Origin: Prevotella sp.
GTDB taxonomy: Bacteria > Bacteroidota > Bacteroidia > Bacteroidales > Bacteroidaceae
Assembly (NCBI GenBank): GCA_017524385.1
Contig: JAFWSS010000027.1
Coordinates: 1-54,404, forward strand
Reading direction: 5' to 3'
DNA: 54,404 bases
Part shown: piece after piece, positions 1 to 7,655 of the stretch
Layout of the letters: the number at the start of each line of letters is the position of its first letter
How positions within the stretch are numbered: the stretch's first letter is position 1
Position numbers and translations under genes: made by a program
Notes under the pieces: generated by a model
The model's input: only the letters and a program-made list of their open reading frames with translations
What the model was told of the DNA's origin: nothing
Database searches by the model: none

Positions 1-349
1 ATTCTCCGATAAAAGCACCTAACAATGGTCCCAAAATCAGTCCCCACGGCATAAAGAACAAGCCTGCGAAAGTGCCTATGGTGGTGCCCCAAATGGCCGG
101 CTTCGAACCTCCTCCCATCTTTGTGAATGCTATGGGAATCGTGTAGTCCATAACCACTACGATGATGGTCACCAACAGCATCCACAGGAGCAGACTGGGC
201 GCAATCTGTCCTGGACAGGCGAAATATACCATCACCATGGAAACGAAACACAGCGGCGGGCCAGGCAGACTGGGCAGCACGGTGCCTGCGATTCCCAGCA
301 ATGCCACTAAAATGGCAATGATGACAAGGATGATGGTGAGAATGGACAT
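1..349 (-). CDS. DUF456 family membrane protein (partial, 3' end off window)
   Basis: Only the first 116 codons are present; the rest lies beyond base 1. The translation begins MSILTIILVIIAILVALLG and is almost entirely hydrophobic. It has a Pro/Gly turn LPSLPGPP at residues 25-32, a second membrane segment, and then a Gly-rich stretch (GGGSKPAIWGTTIGTFAG) leading into FFMPWGLILGPLLGAFIGE. This short hydrophobic hairpin followed by a glycine-rich GxxxG-type stretch is the layout of the DUF456 family, small inner-membrane proteins of unknown function common in Bacteroidota. The ATG at 349 is the natural start; a TAATTTTG -7 element lies at 513-506. It is separated by 263 bp from the operon to its right and appears to be its own unit. 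The family assignment is from memory of the pattern; no function is claimed. Confidence 0.75.
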   Translation of the reverse strand, partial: MSILTIILVIIAILVALLGIAGTVLPSLPGPPLCFVSMVMVYFACPGQIAPSLLLWMLLVTIIVVVMDYTIPIAFTKMGGGSKPAIWGTTIGTFAGLFFMPWGLILGPLLGAFIGE

Positions 350-505
350 GGCTCTGCTTCTCTTTCTTATTGCTTGGCTTTATTTTTTTACTCAATGGGA
401 ATGAACTTTCCCATCAATCCGTTATGCACTTTTTCACCTCGTCACTGATGATGGTGAGTTTCCCCGCTCTTATCGGATGTATTTCACTGCTTTCCGAAGA
501 TACTG

Positions 506-513
506 CAAAATTA
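506..513 (-). promoter_or_regulatory. Candidate -7 promoter element for the DUF456 gene
   Basis: TAATTTTG on the minus strand fits the Bacteroidota -7 consensus TAnnTTTG and lies about 155 bp upstream of the DUF456 start. No good TTTG is seen 19-21 bp further upstream, so only half of the promoter is supported. Confidence 0.4.
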
Positions 514-552
514 GAACATTTTGGACATATACCTCCACTTATTTCCTTTTTT

Positions 553-604
553 GGACTATCTGCACCTACAAATAGGATATATATAGATAATTTTGAATAC
601 CTAC
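553..604. repeat. Dispersed repeat A, copy 1
   Basis: About 50 bp containing CTGCACCTACAAATAGGATA and ATTTTGAATACCT. An inverted copy with roughly 85-90% identity by eye lies at 18819-18870, between the aminotransferase gene and comEC. Both copies are intergenic; this one ends about 9 bp from the stop codon of the PP2C-like gene. Confidence 0.65.
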
Positions 605-612
605 TTATCAGA

Positions 613-1446
613 TTACTCCGACAGAAAAGTGCAAAACCTGACATACGAGCGGTCGTCAAACGAGGCGTTGCCAGCCAACACTCCCTTGGTGGCTTTGTAG
701 AGGGAGATGCACAAGGGGTCGTTGGCAATCAGGTTGGCAAGTGCGGTTTCGCTTTCGGCAAGCGTTGGTCGCAAGAAGGGATAACCGTCAGTGGCCAACA
801 CGATGTCGCTGGTGGAGGAGACGGGTATCACTTTCACCTTGTCTAATGGGATGTCGAATCCATCCACTACGGAGAAATCAATGTTTTGGCGGTGACAACT
901 CTCCACGATGAGGTTGACGATGGCGTCGCGTGCGATGTCATGCTCACGAAGTGAAGCAACGGTGGTTGCTCTGCTCGCCAACAATTCGTGGGCTATCTGT
1001 GAGCGCCGCTCGGCGATGCTTGCCTCTTCGGGTTTGGGGTTGTCATACAGCATTCCCTCATGCAAGCATTGGCAGTCGCCCACCAGCCATACCTCGCTAT
1101 GATACAGGCTGAAAACCCCGACACTTGCTGTGAGACGTTCTTCCGGATGTGCTTCCAAACGCTCGCGTGTCATCCCATGGCGTGCGTATTCGGAGCGTAT
1201 GCGTTGGGTGACCTTTTGGCAGAAGTCTGCCACGGTGGCATCGAAAGGCAGCGAGGCGACAACTTCCTTGACAAGTGTCATGGCAAGACGCCCGTTGCTC
1301 ATGGTGCTACAAAGAGGGTGTGCGGCTTTGCTGGTGCTGCCGTCTATCACAGCCACATGGTCAGTTGTCGCCACGATGCCGTCTTCGCACGTTTCTTGGT
1401 TTCGTTTGCCTGTCACGAGGCTTTCCTTGATGTTGGTGCTTTTCAT
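613..1446 (-). CDS. PP2C-like phosphatase domain protein (degenerate)
   Basis: A 277-aa soluble protein with spaced motifs resembling the PP2C Ser/Thr phosphatase fold: VAVIDGST (32-38, metal-binding DG), ASVGVFS followed by VWLVGDCQ (119-126, central GD strand), DIVLATDGYP (214-223) and DDRSYVRF (264-271, the final DD/N metal motif). These are looser than in canonical PP2C enzymes, so catalytic activity is an inference. I chose the ATG at 1446 because the sequence before it in the same frame is basic and low in structure and lies entirely over the end of the upstream gene. Even so, the first 86 bp overlap the 3' end of ygiQ. It is the last gene of the operon that starts at 7387. Partner and substrate are unknown. 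Confidence 0.6.
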   Translation of the reverse strand: MKSTNIKESLVTGKRNQETCEDGIVATTDHVAVIDGSTSKAAHPLCSTMSNGRLAMTLVKEVVASLPFDATVADFCQKVTQRIRSEYARHGMTRERLEAHPEERLTASVGVFSLYHSEVWLVGDCQCLHEGMLYDNPKPEEASIAERRSQIAHELLASRATTVASLREHDIARDAIVNLIVESCHRQNIDFSVVDGFDIPLDKVKVIPVSSTSDIVLATDGYPFLRPTLAESETALANLIANDPLCISLYKATKGVLAGNASFDDRSYVRFCTFLSE

Positions 1447-3295
1447 TTCGTTCGGGTGAATGTGTGTTGGGGCGGCCGAGCAATTGGGGGATGAGTCTTT
1501 CCAAACCGATTCGTCGCAGTTCATGCTCGATCTTGTGTCGTTCCTCTGGCTTGTACCAGAAGAAAAACATGCGTTGAGCCAACTTTTCCTGCGGGGTTTT
1601 TGCACTTCTCACGGGTTGGAGTGTGTAGGGGTCATATCCGGTGTACCACATCTCTGTGCTGATGGTCATGGGAGTTGGGGTGAAATCCTGCACCTGTTCC
1701 AATTGGAAGTCCAGACGTTTGGTGATGAGAGCCAGGTGTGCCATGTCAGACTCGCTGCATCCCGGATGGCTGCTGATGAAATACGGGATGATTTGTTGTC
1801 GCAGGCCTTCTTTTTGGTTGATGTGGTCGAAGATCCGCTTGAATGATTCGAACTGTGTGAACGAGGGCTTTCTCATGAGGCGCAGCACTTCGTCGCTTGT
1901 GTGTTCGGGTGCGACCTTGAGTCTTCCGCTCACATGCCGGCATACCAGTTCGCGGGTGTATGCATCGATGGCGGCGTCGGTGTCGGCGTCTCCGCTACGA
2001 TGGAGCAGCAGGTCGTAGCGCACCCCGCTTCCGATGAAACTTTTCTTGATGCCAGGGATGCTGTCCACGGCATGGTATATGTCGAGCAGCGCCTGTGGAT
2101 TGGTGTCGAGGTTGCGGCAGATATGCGGGTGTATGCATGAGGGGCGTTTGCAGCGCTCGCAAAGTGCACGGTCCTTGCCCCCCATCCCGTACATGTTGGC
2201 TGATGGCCCTCCAAGGTCGCTCAGGTAACCCCGGAAGTCTTCTTGCTCCATCACCTGACGCACCTCCCTGAGTATGCTTTCCTTGCTCCGCGAGGTGATG
2301 AATTTCCCTTGGTGGGCGCTGATGGTGCAGAAGGCGCAACCGCCGAAACACCCACGGTGGATGTTCACGGAGTGTTTTATCATCTCGAAGGCAGGAATGC
2401 GCTTTCCCTTGTATTTGGGGTGGGGCATCCTGGTGTAGGGGTAGGCAAAGGAGGCATCCAGTTCCTCCGTGCTCATGGGAGGGTAGGGGGGATTCACCAC
2501 CGTGATGCGGTTGCCTGTCTCTTGTAGCAGTCGGCATGCATGCACCTTGTTTGACTCTTCCTCGATATGTCGGTAGTTTTCTGCTTCGCACCGTTTGTCG
2601 GCAAGGCATCGCTCATGGCTGTGTAGCACGATGTCGTCGGAGCGTCGGCCGCCAGGCAGTTCCCCGGACTTCACGATGTGAACGGTCTGTGGTAGTTGGC
2701 GTGCCTCGGCCATCGTTCCTCCTGCTGCGAGCAGCGCACATAGTTCCACTATGCCGCGTTCCCCCATGCCGTAGATGATCATGTCGGCGCCGGAGTCGTA
2801 GAGGATGGATGGGCGTAGCCGGTCTTGCCAATAGTCATAATGAGTGAGGCGTCGCATGGATGCCTCGATGCCTCCCAGCACCACCGGCACGTCGGGGTAT
2901 AAGTCTTTGAGAATCTTGGTATATACGATGGTAGGGTATTCGGGGCGGCAGTCGTGCCTTCCGTCGGGGCTGTAAGCGTCTTCCGAGCGCAGTCGTCGGT
3001 TGGCGGTGTATTTGTTCACCATGGAGTCCATGCATCCTGGTGATATGCCGAAAAACAATCGTGGTCGGCCTAGTTTCTTGAAGTCGCGGAAGTCGCCATG
3101 CCAATCGGGTTGTGGCACAATGGCCACGCGCCATCCTGCTGCTTCTATGGCTCTCCCTATTACAGCCGCTCCGAAGGAAGGATGGTCCACGTATGCATCG
3201 CCGGAGAACAGGATGACATCAAGTTCGTCCCATCCTCTCAGTTCCACCTCCTTCCGCGTCGTTGGAAGCCACTCGCTCAGTCGGTGTGTTGCCAT
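1361..3295 (-). CDS. ygiQ: YgiQ family radical SAM protein
   Basis: A 644-aa protein with the N-terminal YgiQ domain (W-D-E-L-D-V-I-L-F-S-G-D-A-Y-V-D-H-P, residues 22-39), the conserved block around GGIEASMRRL (141-150), and a radical SAM cluster motif CFGGCAFC giving Cys316, Cys320 and Cys323 for the 4Fe-4S cluster (CX3CX2C). The length and order match the family. The substrate of YgiQ proteins is not established; they are predicted to catalyse a radical SAM modification. The C-terminal 40 residues are rich in Arg, Lys, His and Gln, and this tail is where the downstream PP2C-like gene overlaps. The start at 3295 lies 3 bp after the stop codon of the preceding small gene, showing cotranscription. 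Confidence 0.93.
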   Translation of the reverse strand: MATHRLSEWLPTTRKEVELRGWDELDVILFSGDAYVDHPSFGAAVIGRAIEAAGWRVAIVPQPDWHGDFRDFKKLGRPRLFFGISPGCMDSMVNKYTANRRLRSEDAYSPDGRHDCRPEYPTIVYTKILKDLYPDVPVVLGGIEASMRRLTHYDYWQDRLRPSILYDSGADMIIYGMGERGIVELCALLAAGGTMAEARQLPQTVHIVKSGELPGGRRSDDIVLHSHERCLADKRCEAENYRHIEEESNKVHACRLLQETGNRITVVNPPYPPMSTEELDASFAYPYTRMPHPKYKGKRIPAFEMIKHSVNIHRGCFGGCAFCTISAHQGKFITSRSKESILREVRQVMEQEDFRGYLSDLGGPSANMYGMGGKDRALCERCKRPSCIHPHICRNLDTNPQALLDIYHAVDSIPGIKKSFIGSGVRYDLLLHRSGDADTDAAIDAYTRELVCRHVSGRLKVAPEHTSDEVLRLMRKPSFTQFESFKRIFDHINQKEGLRQQIIPYFISSHPGCSESDMAHLALITKRLDFQLEQVQDFTPTPMTISTEMWYTGYDPYTLQPVRSAKTPQEKLAQRMFFFWYKPEERHKIEHELRRIGLERLIPQLLGRPNTHSPERNEKHQHQGKPRDRQTKPRNVRRRHRGDN

Positions 3296-3298
3296 GGT

Positions 3299-3646
3299 TT
3301 ATTCCAGCAGACGCCCTTCGAGGTTTGCTGTCGCATCATCCGAGGCGGCGGGCCTGTCAGCCTCCCATTGCTCATAGAGAGTGATGAGATGTTGCAGTCC
3401 GATGGCTTTCATATTGCTGTGGTAGATGACGTCAAGGCAGAGGTCAAGGAGTGCACGGTCGGTGCCGGCGTCGCCCGCCAGCATCGACCTGATGTTGAAT
3501 TTCAATTTGTCGAGCACGCCTTCGTCGATGATGCCGTTGCTGTCGACAAGATGGTCGAGGAGGTGGTATTTCTCGATGGTGGCAAGATGCTCGTCGCTGA
3601 TGGAGATGCTTCTCGTTCCGGATAGGTTGGCTTGTATCTTGTACAT
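3299..3646 (-). CDS. Hypothetical protein, 115 aa
   Basis: A small acidic soluble protein starting MYKIQANLSGTRSIS, with predicted helices and no signal peptide or membrane segment. I do not recognise a family. The reading frame is supported by its position: it starts 11 bp after the stop of the Amidase_3 gene and ends 3 bp before ygiQ, so it is an internal operon gene. Codon use looks like that of its neighbours. A role linked to YgiQ is only a guess from adjacency. Confidence 0.7.
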   Translation of the reverse strand: MYKIQANLSGTRSISISDEHLATIEKYHLLDHLVDSNGIIDEGVLDKLKFNIRSMLAGDAGTDRALLDLCLDVIYHSNMKAIGLQHLITLYEQWEADRPAASDDATANLEGRLLE

Positions 3647-3657
3647 GTTTTTGGATT

Positions 3658-6567
3658 TTATTTCAACAGATATGCCAGTATGCCTCGCATGATGGCGTTA
3701 CGTGCATTTGGGTCTTTGATGCACTCCAAAGGGAATCCCATGGTGAAGCAACTATAGTCACGCCCGCTGTAGGCAACCGCAGCATTGCGTCCGTCGCCGT
3801 AGCGCATCACGCATTGTGAGTTGCTGACAGGGTTGAGTATGTCGGGAGCCGTGGCGGCATAGTGGGTGTCGTTGAGTGTGCGGTAGATGTCGAAGGTCAT
3901 TCCAAGGCCTTGTACTTTGCTTGTAGGGCTGTTTTTGTCGCTGCCCCCGAAACTGAGTTTGAGGATGTCGTTGAGGAAGCGTTGCTCGGAAGGACTGGTC
4001 ATGTCGCTCCCTACGTAAGACCCGCTGACAAGAAGCCTTCCATGGTTTTTGACGAAACTGGTGAGGCGTTGCTGCATCTCTTGTGTGAAACTCTTGTAGA
4101 GCAGCAGCGAGTGCCCGTCGTCTTTCTCAAGTCCAAGTGCGAGGTCCACGCAGTCGATGTTGCTGAGTTTGACCTTCCCTGACTCGAAGGCCTCGCAGGA
4201 ACAACTGAGGATGTTGTATTTTCCTGCACTATGGATGGCATCTGCATGTTCGCGCACATAGTTGAAGTCATTGCCGGCGACGAACAGTCCCACCAGTTCT
4301 TCACCGCAATATCCCAATGCCCCAGGGCCTTCCTTTCCACGTTTGTTGTTGTCGAAAACGGTTTGTCGACCACTCCACCCGGCCATGCGTCCGTAGGTCA
4401 CCCCGGGGTCTGCGTCGATGTCGAAACCTTTCTTGTCGCCAGTGTCGATGACCGTGGGTGAGGAGAGGCGGTTGAAGGAGTTCACCACCAGCACAGTCTT
4501 CGTGGCAGAAGGGACATATTCGGCAGAGAGTACTTCTGTCGGGAAACTTTCGCCGCCGCTGTTGGCAGCAGTCACCTTGAAATGATACAGTGTGCCTGGT
4601 TGGATGTTGACATTGCACGAGGTGCCTTTCACCACAACTCCGTTGTCAAAGTCGTTGTTGCCTACGGCGGTGTAAACGATATATTCCGTGGGGGTAGCGG
4701 AAGGCTCCATAGGGTCTTTCACGGCAGCCCATGTGAGACGGAGTTTGTTTTTTGAACCGAACTCAATGCGGAAGTTTCGTGGTGCTAGTGGTTGCACCAC
4801 GAATTTGGTGCCATGCATCTCGTTGACATAACGCAGCAATGTCTTGTAAATGGAGCGTGCGAGTGTGAAGCGGAAATTGGGGTCTAGGCCGAAGCGCATG
4901 TCGCCGAAGTTCTGATGTGACATTACTTCAAGAATGGCTGATGGCACCGCCGGTTCTCGGGTTTCGTTGTAGTTTTTGTCCCACATCACTCTCCGTCGCC
5001 ATCTTCCGTATGTGGCGTCGAGGTCGGCCCACGTGTTGTATAGCAGTGCGTCGGCCAAGTCGTATGAGGCCATGCGTGATATTCCGGCATTGAGACGCCC
5101 GTTGTAGAAGCCTGTGGAGCAGATGGAGAGGGTGCCTACCACGGCGTTGCCTCCATTACTGTCGACCCCGGCATCGCTGTGTACAGAAAGCATCAGTTCG
5201 AGTGGTACGCCTTGTCCGCGGCTGTTTGGTACGAAAGCGGAGCCTCCGGCAAGCCAGTTGGTGAAACGGGAACGTGCGTTGAGGTCGTCGTTGTAGTCGT
5301 TGGTGTTTTCAAACTTGTTGTACACCGAGTCGGGTGCTCCTGCCCATTGTGCGAAATAACGTGTTCCTTCCAGGCATCGTGGGATGCCGCTTGTCTTTCC
5401 ACCCCGGGTGATGTTGCCCATTCCGCCTCCGAAGCGTACGGCATCAGCGGTTACCACGCCGTGCTGCTTGCTATGGTTGCTCACCGTCACCATGTTGCGG
5501 TTGCTGCAACCTTTCTCGAAGTCGAAGGTTCCCAGGTATGCCCATGTGCTGCCGCCCATGCGTTGATTGACGTGAAAAACAGTTCTCACCCCCTTGTGCC
5601 AGACTGTGTATTCAGCGTCTTCAACCGAATGGTCCAAGGTTTGGTAACTGACATAGACGGCGTAACGTCCAGCCTCGGGTATGTCTGGGATATAATATAT
5701 GTTGCTTGTTTGCTTTCCCGACGTTGTTTCCGCCATACGGCATGTTCCGGCACGGAAAGGGTTCTCTCCATTGCCGTAAGTGCCGGAATGGCGCGCAAAA
5801 CCATTCATCGGCGTGCTCTGCCAAGGATGATTCCCGTTGCGCTCGTTATAGTAGTTGGCCGGATATTGTCCATCGTTGTCGATGATGACTTCGTTTTTCT
5901 GCCAGTCGCGCTCTCTTGGCGACCACACGATGGCTCCTGCATTCTCCAGCATCGGCATGAGGTAGGGTATGACGATGGTTTGGGTGAACAAGTCCTCCGT
6001 GGTGCAAAACAAGTTGGGCCGTTGCCATTTCCATTTTCCCGACTTTTGGTCATAAACCTTCCCGTGGCTTGCAGCGATGGTGAGGTGTCGTCCCTCCAGT
6101 CCTCGGCTGATGGTGTTGGGGCGTGATTTGTTTGTCACCCATTGTTTGCCATCATAGTTGATGCGTCCCCATCGGCGGTCGTTGTCGTAGTTGCCCTCAC
6201 GAAGCCGGTTGGGCACCAGTTCCTCGATGCTGTATCCGCGTGAGAAGATTTGCAAGGAGTAGCGTTGGTAAGAGCCGGGAAGAAGTTTCTTCACTTTGGC
6301 ATAGATGTCTTTTACAATCTCCGGCGTGAACTCTTGCTCGCTGAACCCATCGTTGGCTGTGATGCGTATGTTGTGGTGCTCATCATCAACTTGGACACTG
6401 TTGAGCGTTGCTTTTACAAGAAAACCAGAGCGTCCCGGTCCATAATGCTCGAAATAATAGCGTAGCGATTGCTCCAAGGCGCTACGGTCACTAGTGTTTT
6501 GCGCTTGCGTGCCTGTGGCAAGTAAAAGCAACAAGCAGGTGGCCAAAACCATATGTATTGTCCTCAT
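3658..6567 (-). CDS. Secreted N-acetylmuramoyl-L-alanine amidase-like protein with golvesin-like insert and FN3 domain
   Basis: A 969-aa exported protein. Residues 1-22 form a signal peptide (MRTIHMVLATCLLLLLATG, ending TQA). The zinc amidase (Amidase_3) fold is split: LTIAASHGK gives His168, CTTEDLF gives Glu191, then about 230 residues are inserted, and the fold resumes with LMLSVHSDAG (His463) and AILEVMSHQNFGDMR (Glu547, the expected catalytic Glu). The insert (about 290-385) looks like the golvesin/xanthan-lyase C-terminal domain (GRYAVYVSYQ, GTFDFEKG, VVTADAVRFGGG). A fibronectin type III domain follows (about 585-685), then a C-terminal domain ending in a helical region. Relatives are often labelled xanthan lyase, but the zinc ligands argue for an amidase. 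The ATG at 6567 is chosen because it begins the signal peptide and overlaps the upstream stop as ATGA. Confidence 0.82.
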   Translation of the reverse strand: MRTIHMVLATCLLLLLATGTQAQNTSDRSALEQSLRYYFEHYGPGRSGFLVKATLNSVQVDDEHHNIRITANDGFSEQEFTPEIVKDIYAKVKKLLPGSYQRYSLQIFSRGYSIEELVPNRLREGNYDNDRRWGRINYDGKQWVTNKSRPNTISRGLEGRHLTIAASHGKVYDQKSGKWKWQRPNLFCTTEDLFTQTIVIPYLMPMLENAGAIVWSPRERDWQKNEVIIDNDGQYPANYYNERNGNHPWQSTPMNGFARHSGTYGNGENPFRAGTCRMAETTSGKQTSNIYYIPDIPEAGRYAVYVSYQTLDHSVEDAEYTVWHKGVRTVFHVNQRMGGSTWAYLGTFDFEKGCSNRNMVTVSNHSKQHGVVTADAVRFGGGMGNITRGGKTSGIPRCLEGTRYFAQWAGAPDSVYNKFENTNDYNDDLNARSRFTNWLAGGSAFVPNSRGQGVPLELMLSVHSDAGVDSNGGNAVVGTLSICSTGFYNGRLNAGISRMASYDLADALLYNTWADLDATYGRWRRRVMWDKNYNETREPAVPSAILEVMSHQNFGDMRFGLDPNFRFTLARSIYKTLLRYVNEMHGTKFVVQPLAPRNFRIEFGSKNKLRLTWAAVKDPMEPSATPTEYIVYTAVGNNDFDNGVVVKGTSCNVNIQPGTLYHFKVTAANSGGESFPTEVLSAEYVPSATKTVLVVNSFNRLSSPTVIDTGDKKGFDIDADPGVTYGRMAGWSGRQTVFDNNKRGKEGPGALGYCGEELVGLFVAGNDFNYVREHADAIHSAGKYNILSCSCEAFESGKVKLSNIDCVDLALGLEKDDGHSLLLYKSFTQEMQQRLTSFVKNHGRLLVSGSYVGSDMTSPSEQRFLNDILKLSFGGSDKNSPTSKVQGLGMTFDIYRTLNDTHYAATAPDILNPVSNSQCVMRYGDGRNAAVAYSGRDYSCFTMGFPLECIKDPNARNAIMRGILAYLLK

Positions 6568-7115
6568 ATCCTGAATTTTTCTGGGTATTTGCCTTTGAAA
6601 TCTTTGTAATAAGCCTTTATGGAGGCCATGTCGGCTTCTATGTCGCTGCCGGGTATGATTATATGTACGCATTCAATCAACTTGCGTTCGTAATCCAGCC
6701 CGTAAAGCAATACGGGTATGTTGGCTTTGCGTGCGATGACCAGGAATCCGCATTTCCAATCCGCATTTGCAGAGCGTGTGCCTTCCGGTGTGATGCATAA
6801 TTTGAACGATTGTGCATTGATGGCTTCCGATGCCAGGTTGTCTGTCATGCTCGTCTTCTTGCTTCGCCAGACAGGAATACCTCCCATACGTCGGAACAAA
6901 ACTCCCAAAGGCCAGAAAAACCATTCCTTCTTCATCAAGAAATTGATTTTCCAGCCTTCAGCACCCGAATACAACTGCCCCATGATGAAGTCCCAGTTGC
7001 TGGTGTGTGGTGCAAGGCAAACGATGTACTTGTCGGGGTGGTGCACGGTTACGTTCTTCTTCCACCCCAGATGTTTATACAAAAGCCAGTTGCAAAATCT
7101 CTTCCACATTCTCAT
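6564..7115 (-). CDS. PlsC-like acyltransferase (1-acyl-sn-glycerol-3-phosphate acyltransferase family)
   Basis: A 183-aa protein with the two hallmark acyltransferase motifs: HTSNWD (His37 to Asp42, HX4D catalytic pair) and PEGTRS (110-115, phosphate binding), plus a membrane-associated hydrophobic stretch between them (WFFWPLGVLF). It is shorter than typical PlsC, as is usual for this Bacteroidota subfamily, which transfers an acyl group onto a lysophospholipid or related acceptor at the inner membrane. The precise acceptor cannot be read from sequence. It overlaps both neighbours by ATGA (at 7112-7115 and 6564-6567), so translation of all three genes is probably coupled. Confidence 0.88.
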   Translation of the reverse strand: MRMWKRFCNWLLYKHLGWKKNVTVHHPDKYIVCLAPHTSNWDFIMGQLYSGAEGWKINFLMKKEWFFWPLGVLFRRMGGIPVWRSKKTSMTDNLASEAINAQSFKLCITPEGTRSANADWKCGFLVIARKANIPVLLYGLDYERKLIECVHIIIPGSDIEADMASIKAYYKDFKGKYPEKFRI

Positions 7116-7387
7116 TCACTCATGTTGCATATCTGGTCTATCACCTCGGATATTTGCTCCGTGAATGCGTTTGCCAGATGGTCATAGTAATCTTTCCTCT
7201 TCATTCCAGGCTCTGGGTGTGAGATGCGGCTGATGAAATCGGCACGGATGGCCATGATGGATGCCAACAACGCATCCACGTTGGTCTCATCCGTATTGCC
7301 ATGGTAAAGTGACATCGCAACACACTCGGCGAATATGTCGCTGCAGATGCTGTTGATGCTCTTTTTCAAGTCTTTCCTGTTAGGCAT
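7112..7387 (-). CDS. Conserved hypothetical protein, 91 aa
   Basis: A small helical protein starting MPNRKDLKKSINSIC and containing DIFAECVAMSLY and RADFISRISHPEPGM. I recall similar short proteins in Bacteroides and Prevotella, always without known function. The ATG at 7387 is preferred because the upstream in-frame extension would run back through the promoter at 7495-7525. The gene ends in an ATGA overlap with the acyltransferase start, so it is the first gene of the 7387-to-613 operon. Confidence 0.72.
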   Translation of the reverse strand: MPNRKDLKKSINSICSDIFAECVAMSLYHGNTDETNVDALLASIMAIRADFISRISHPEPGMKRKDYYDHLANAFTEQISEVIDQICNMSE

Positions 7388-7494
7388 GGTGGTAGGGGTG
7401 TAATGAATGTAGTTAGTTTGTCTATGCAAGCCCTGAAACCTCTGAAAGTGGAACGTAGACCGCTTACTGATGACTTCAGGGTCTTCATGTATGG

Positions 7495-7525
7495 CAAAGA
7501 TAATAAAAATATTCATACTTGCAAC
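7495..7525 (-). promoter_or_regulatory. Promoter of the 7387-613 operon
   Basis: On the minus strand a TATCTTTG -7 element (7502-7495) is preceded after 19 bp by GTTG (7525-7522), a one-mismatch -33. It gives a leader of roughly 100 nt ahead of the ATG at 7387. Confidence 0.55.
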
Positions 7526-7572
7526 AACAATTAAAGAAAAAAATGACTTCTTTAGGATTTTTGCCTTTTTTC

Positions 7573-7604
7573 TTTCCTTTTCTCGCTTTTTTTGAGTAAT
7601 TTTG
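7573..7604 (+). promoter_or_regulatory. Promoter of pfp
   Basis: TAATTTTG (7597-7604) matches the -7 consensus exactly; TTTC (7573-7576) stands at the -33 position with 20-bp spacing. The start codon of pfp is about 50 bp downstream in an A/T-rich leader. Confidence 0.55.
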
Positions 7605-7655
7605 CACGGAATTGTGTAAACATCTTTTTTTAATATAATATTTTAAGATTTAATT

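Noticed and set aside
1447-1605. N-terminal extension of the PP2C-like protein
   Set aside because: It runs through the coding region of ygiQ and has no resemblance to the domain; an internal ATG at 1446 is better.
6568-6672. N-terminal extension of the amidase-like protein
   Set aside because: A basic stretch overlapping the acyltransferase gene precedes the clear signal peptide that starts at 6567.
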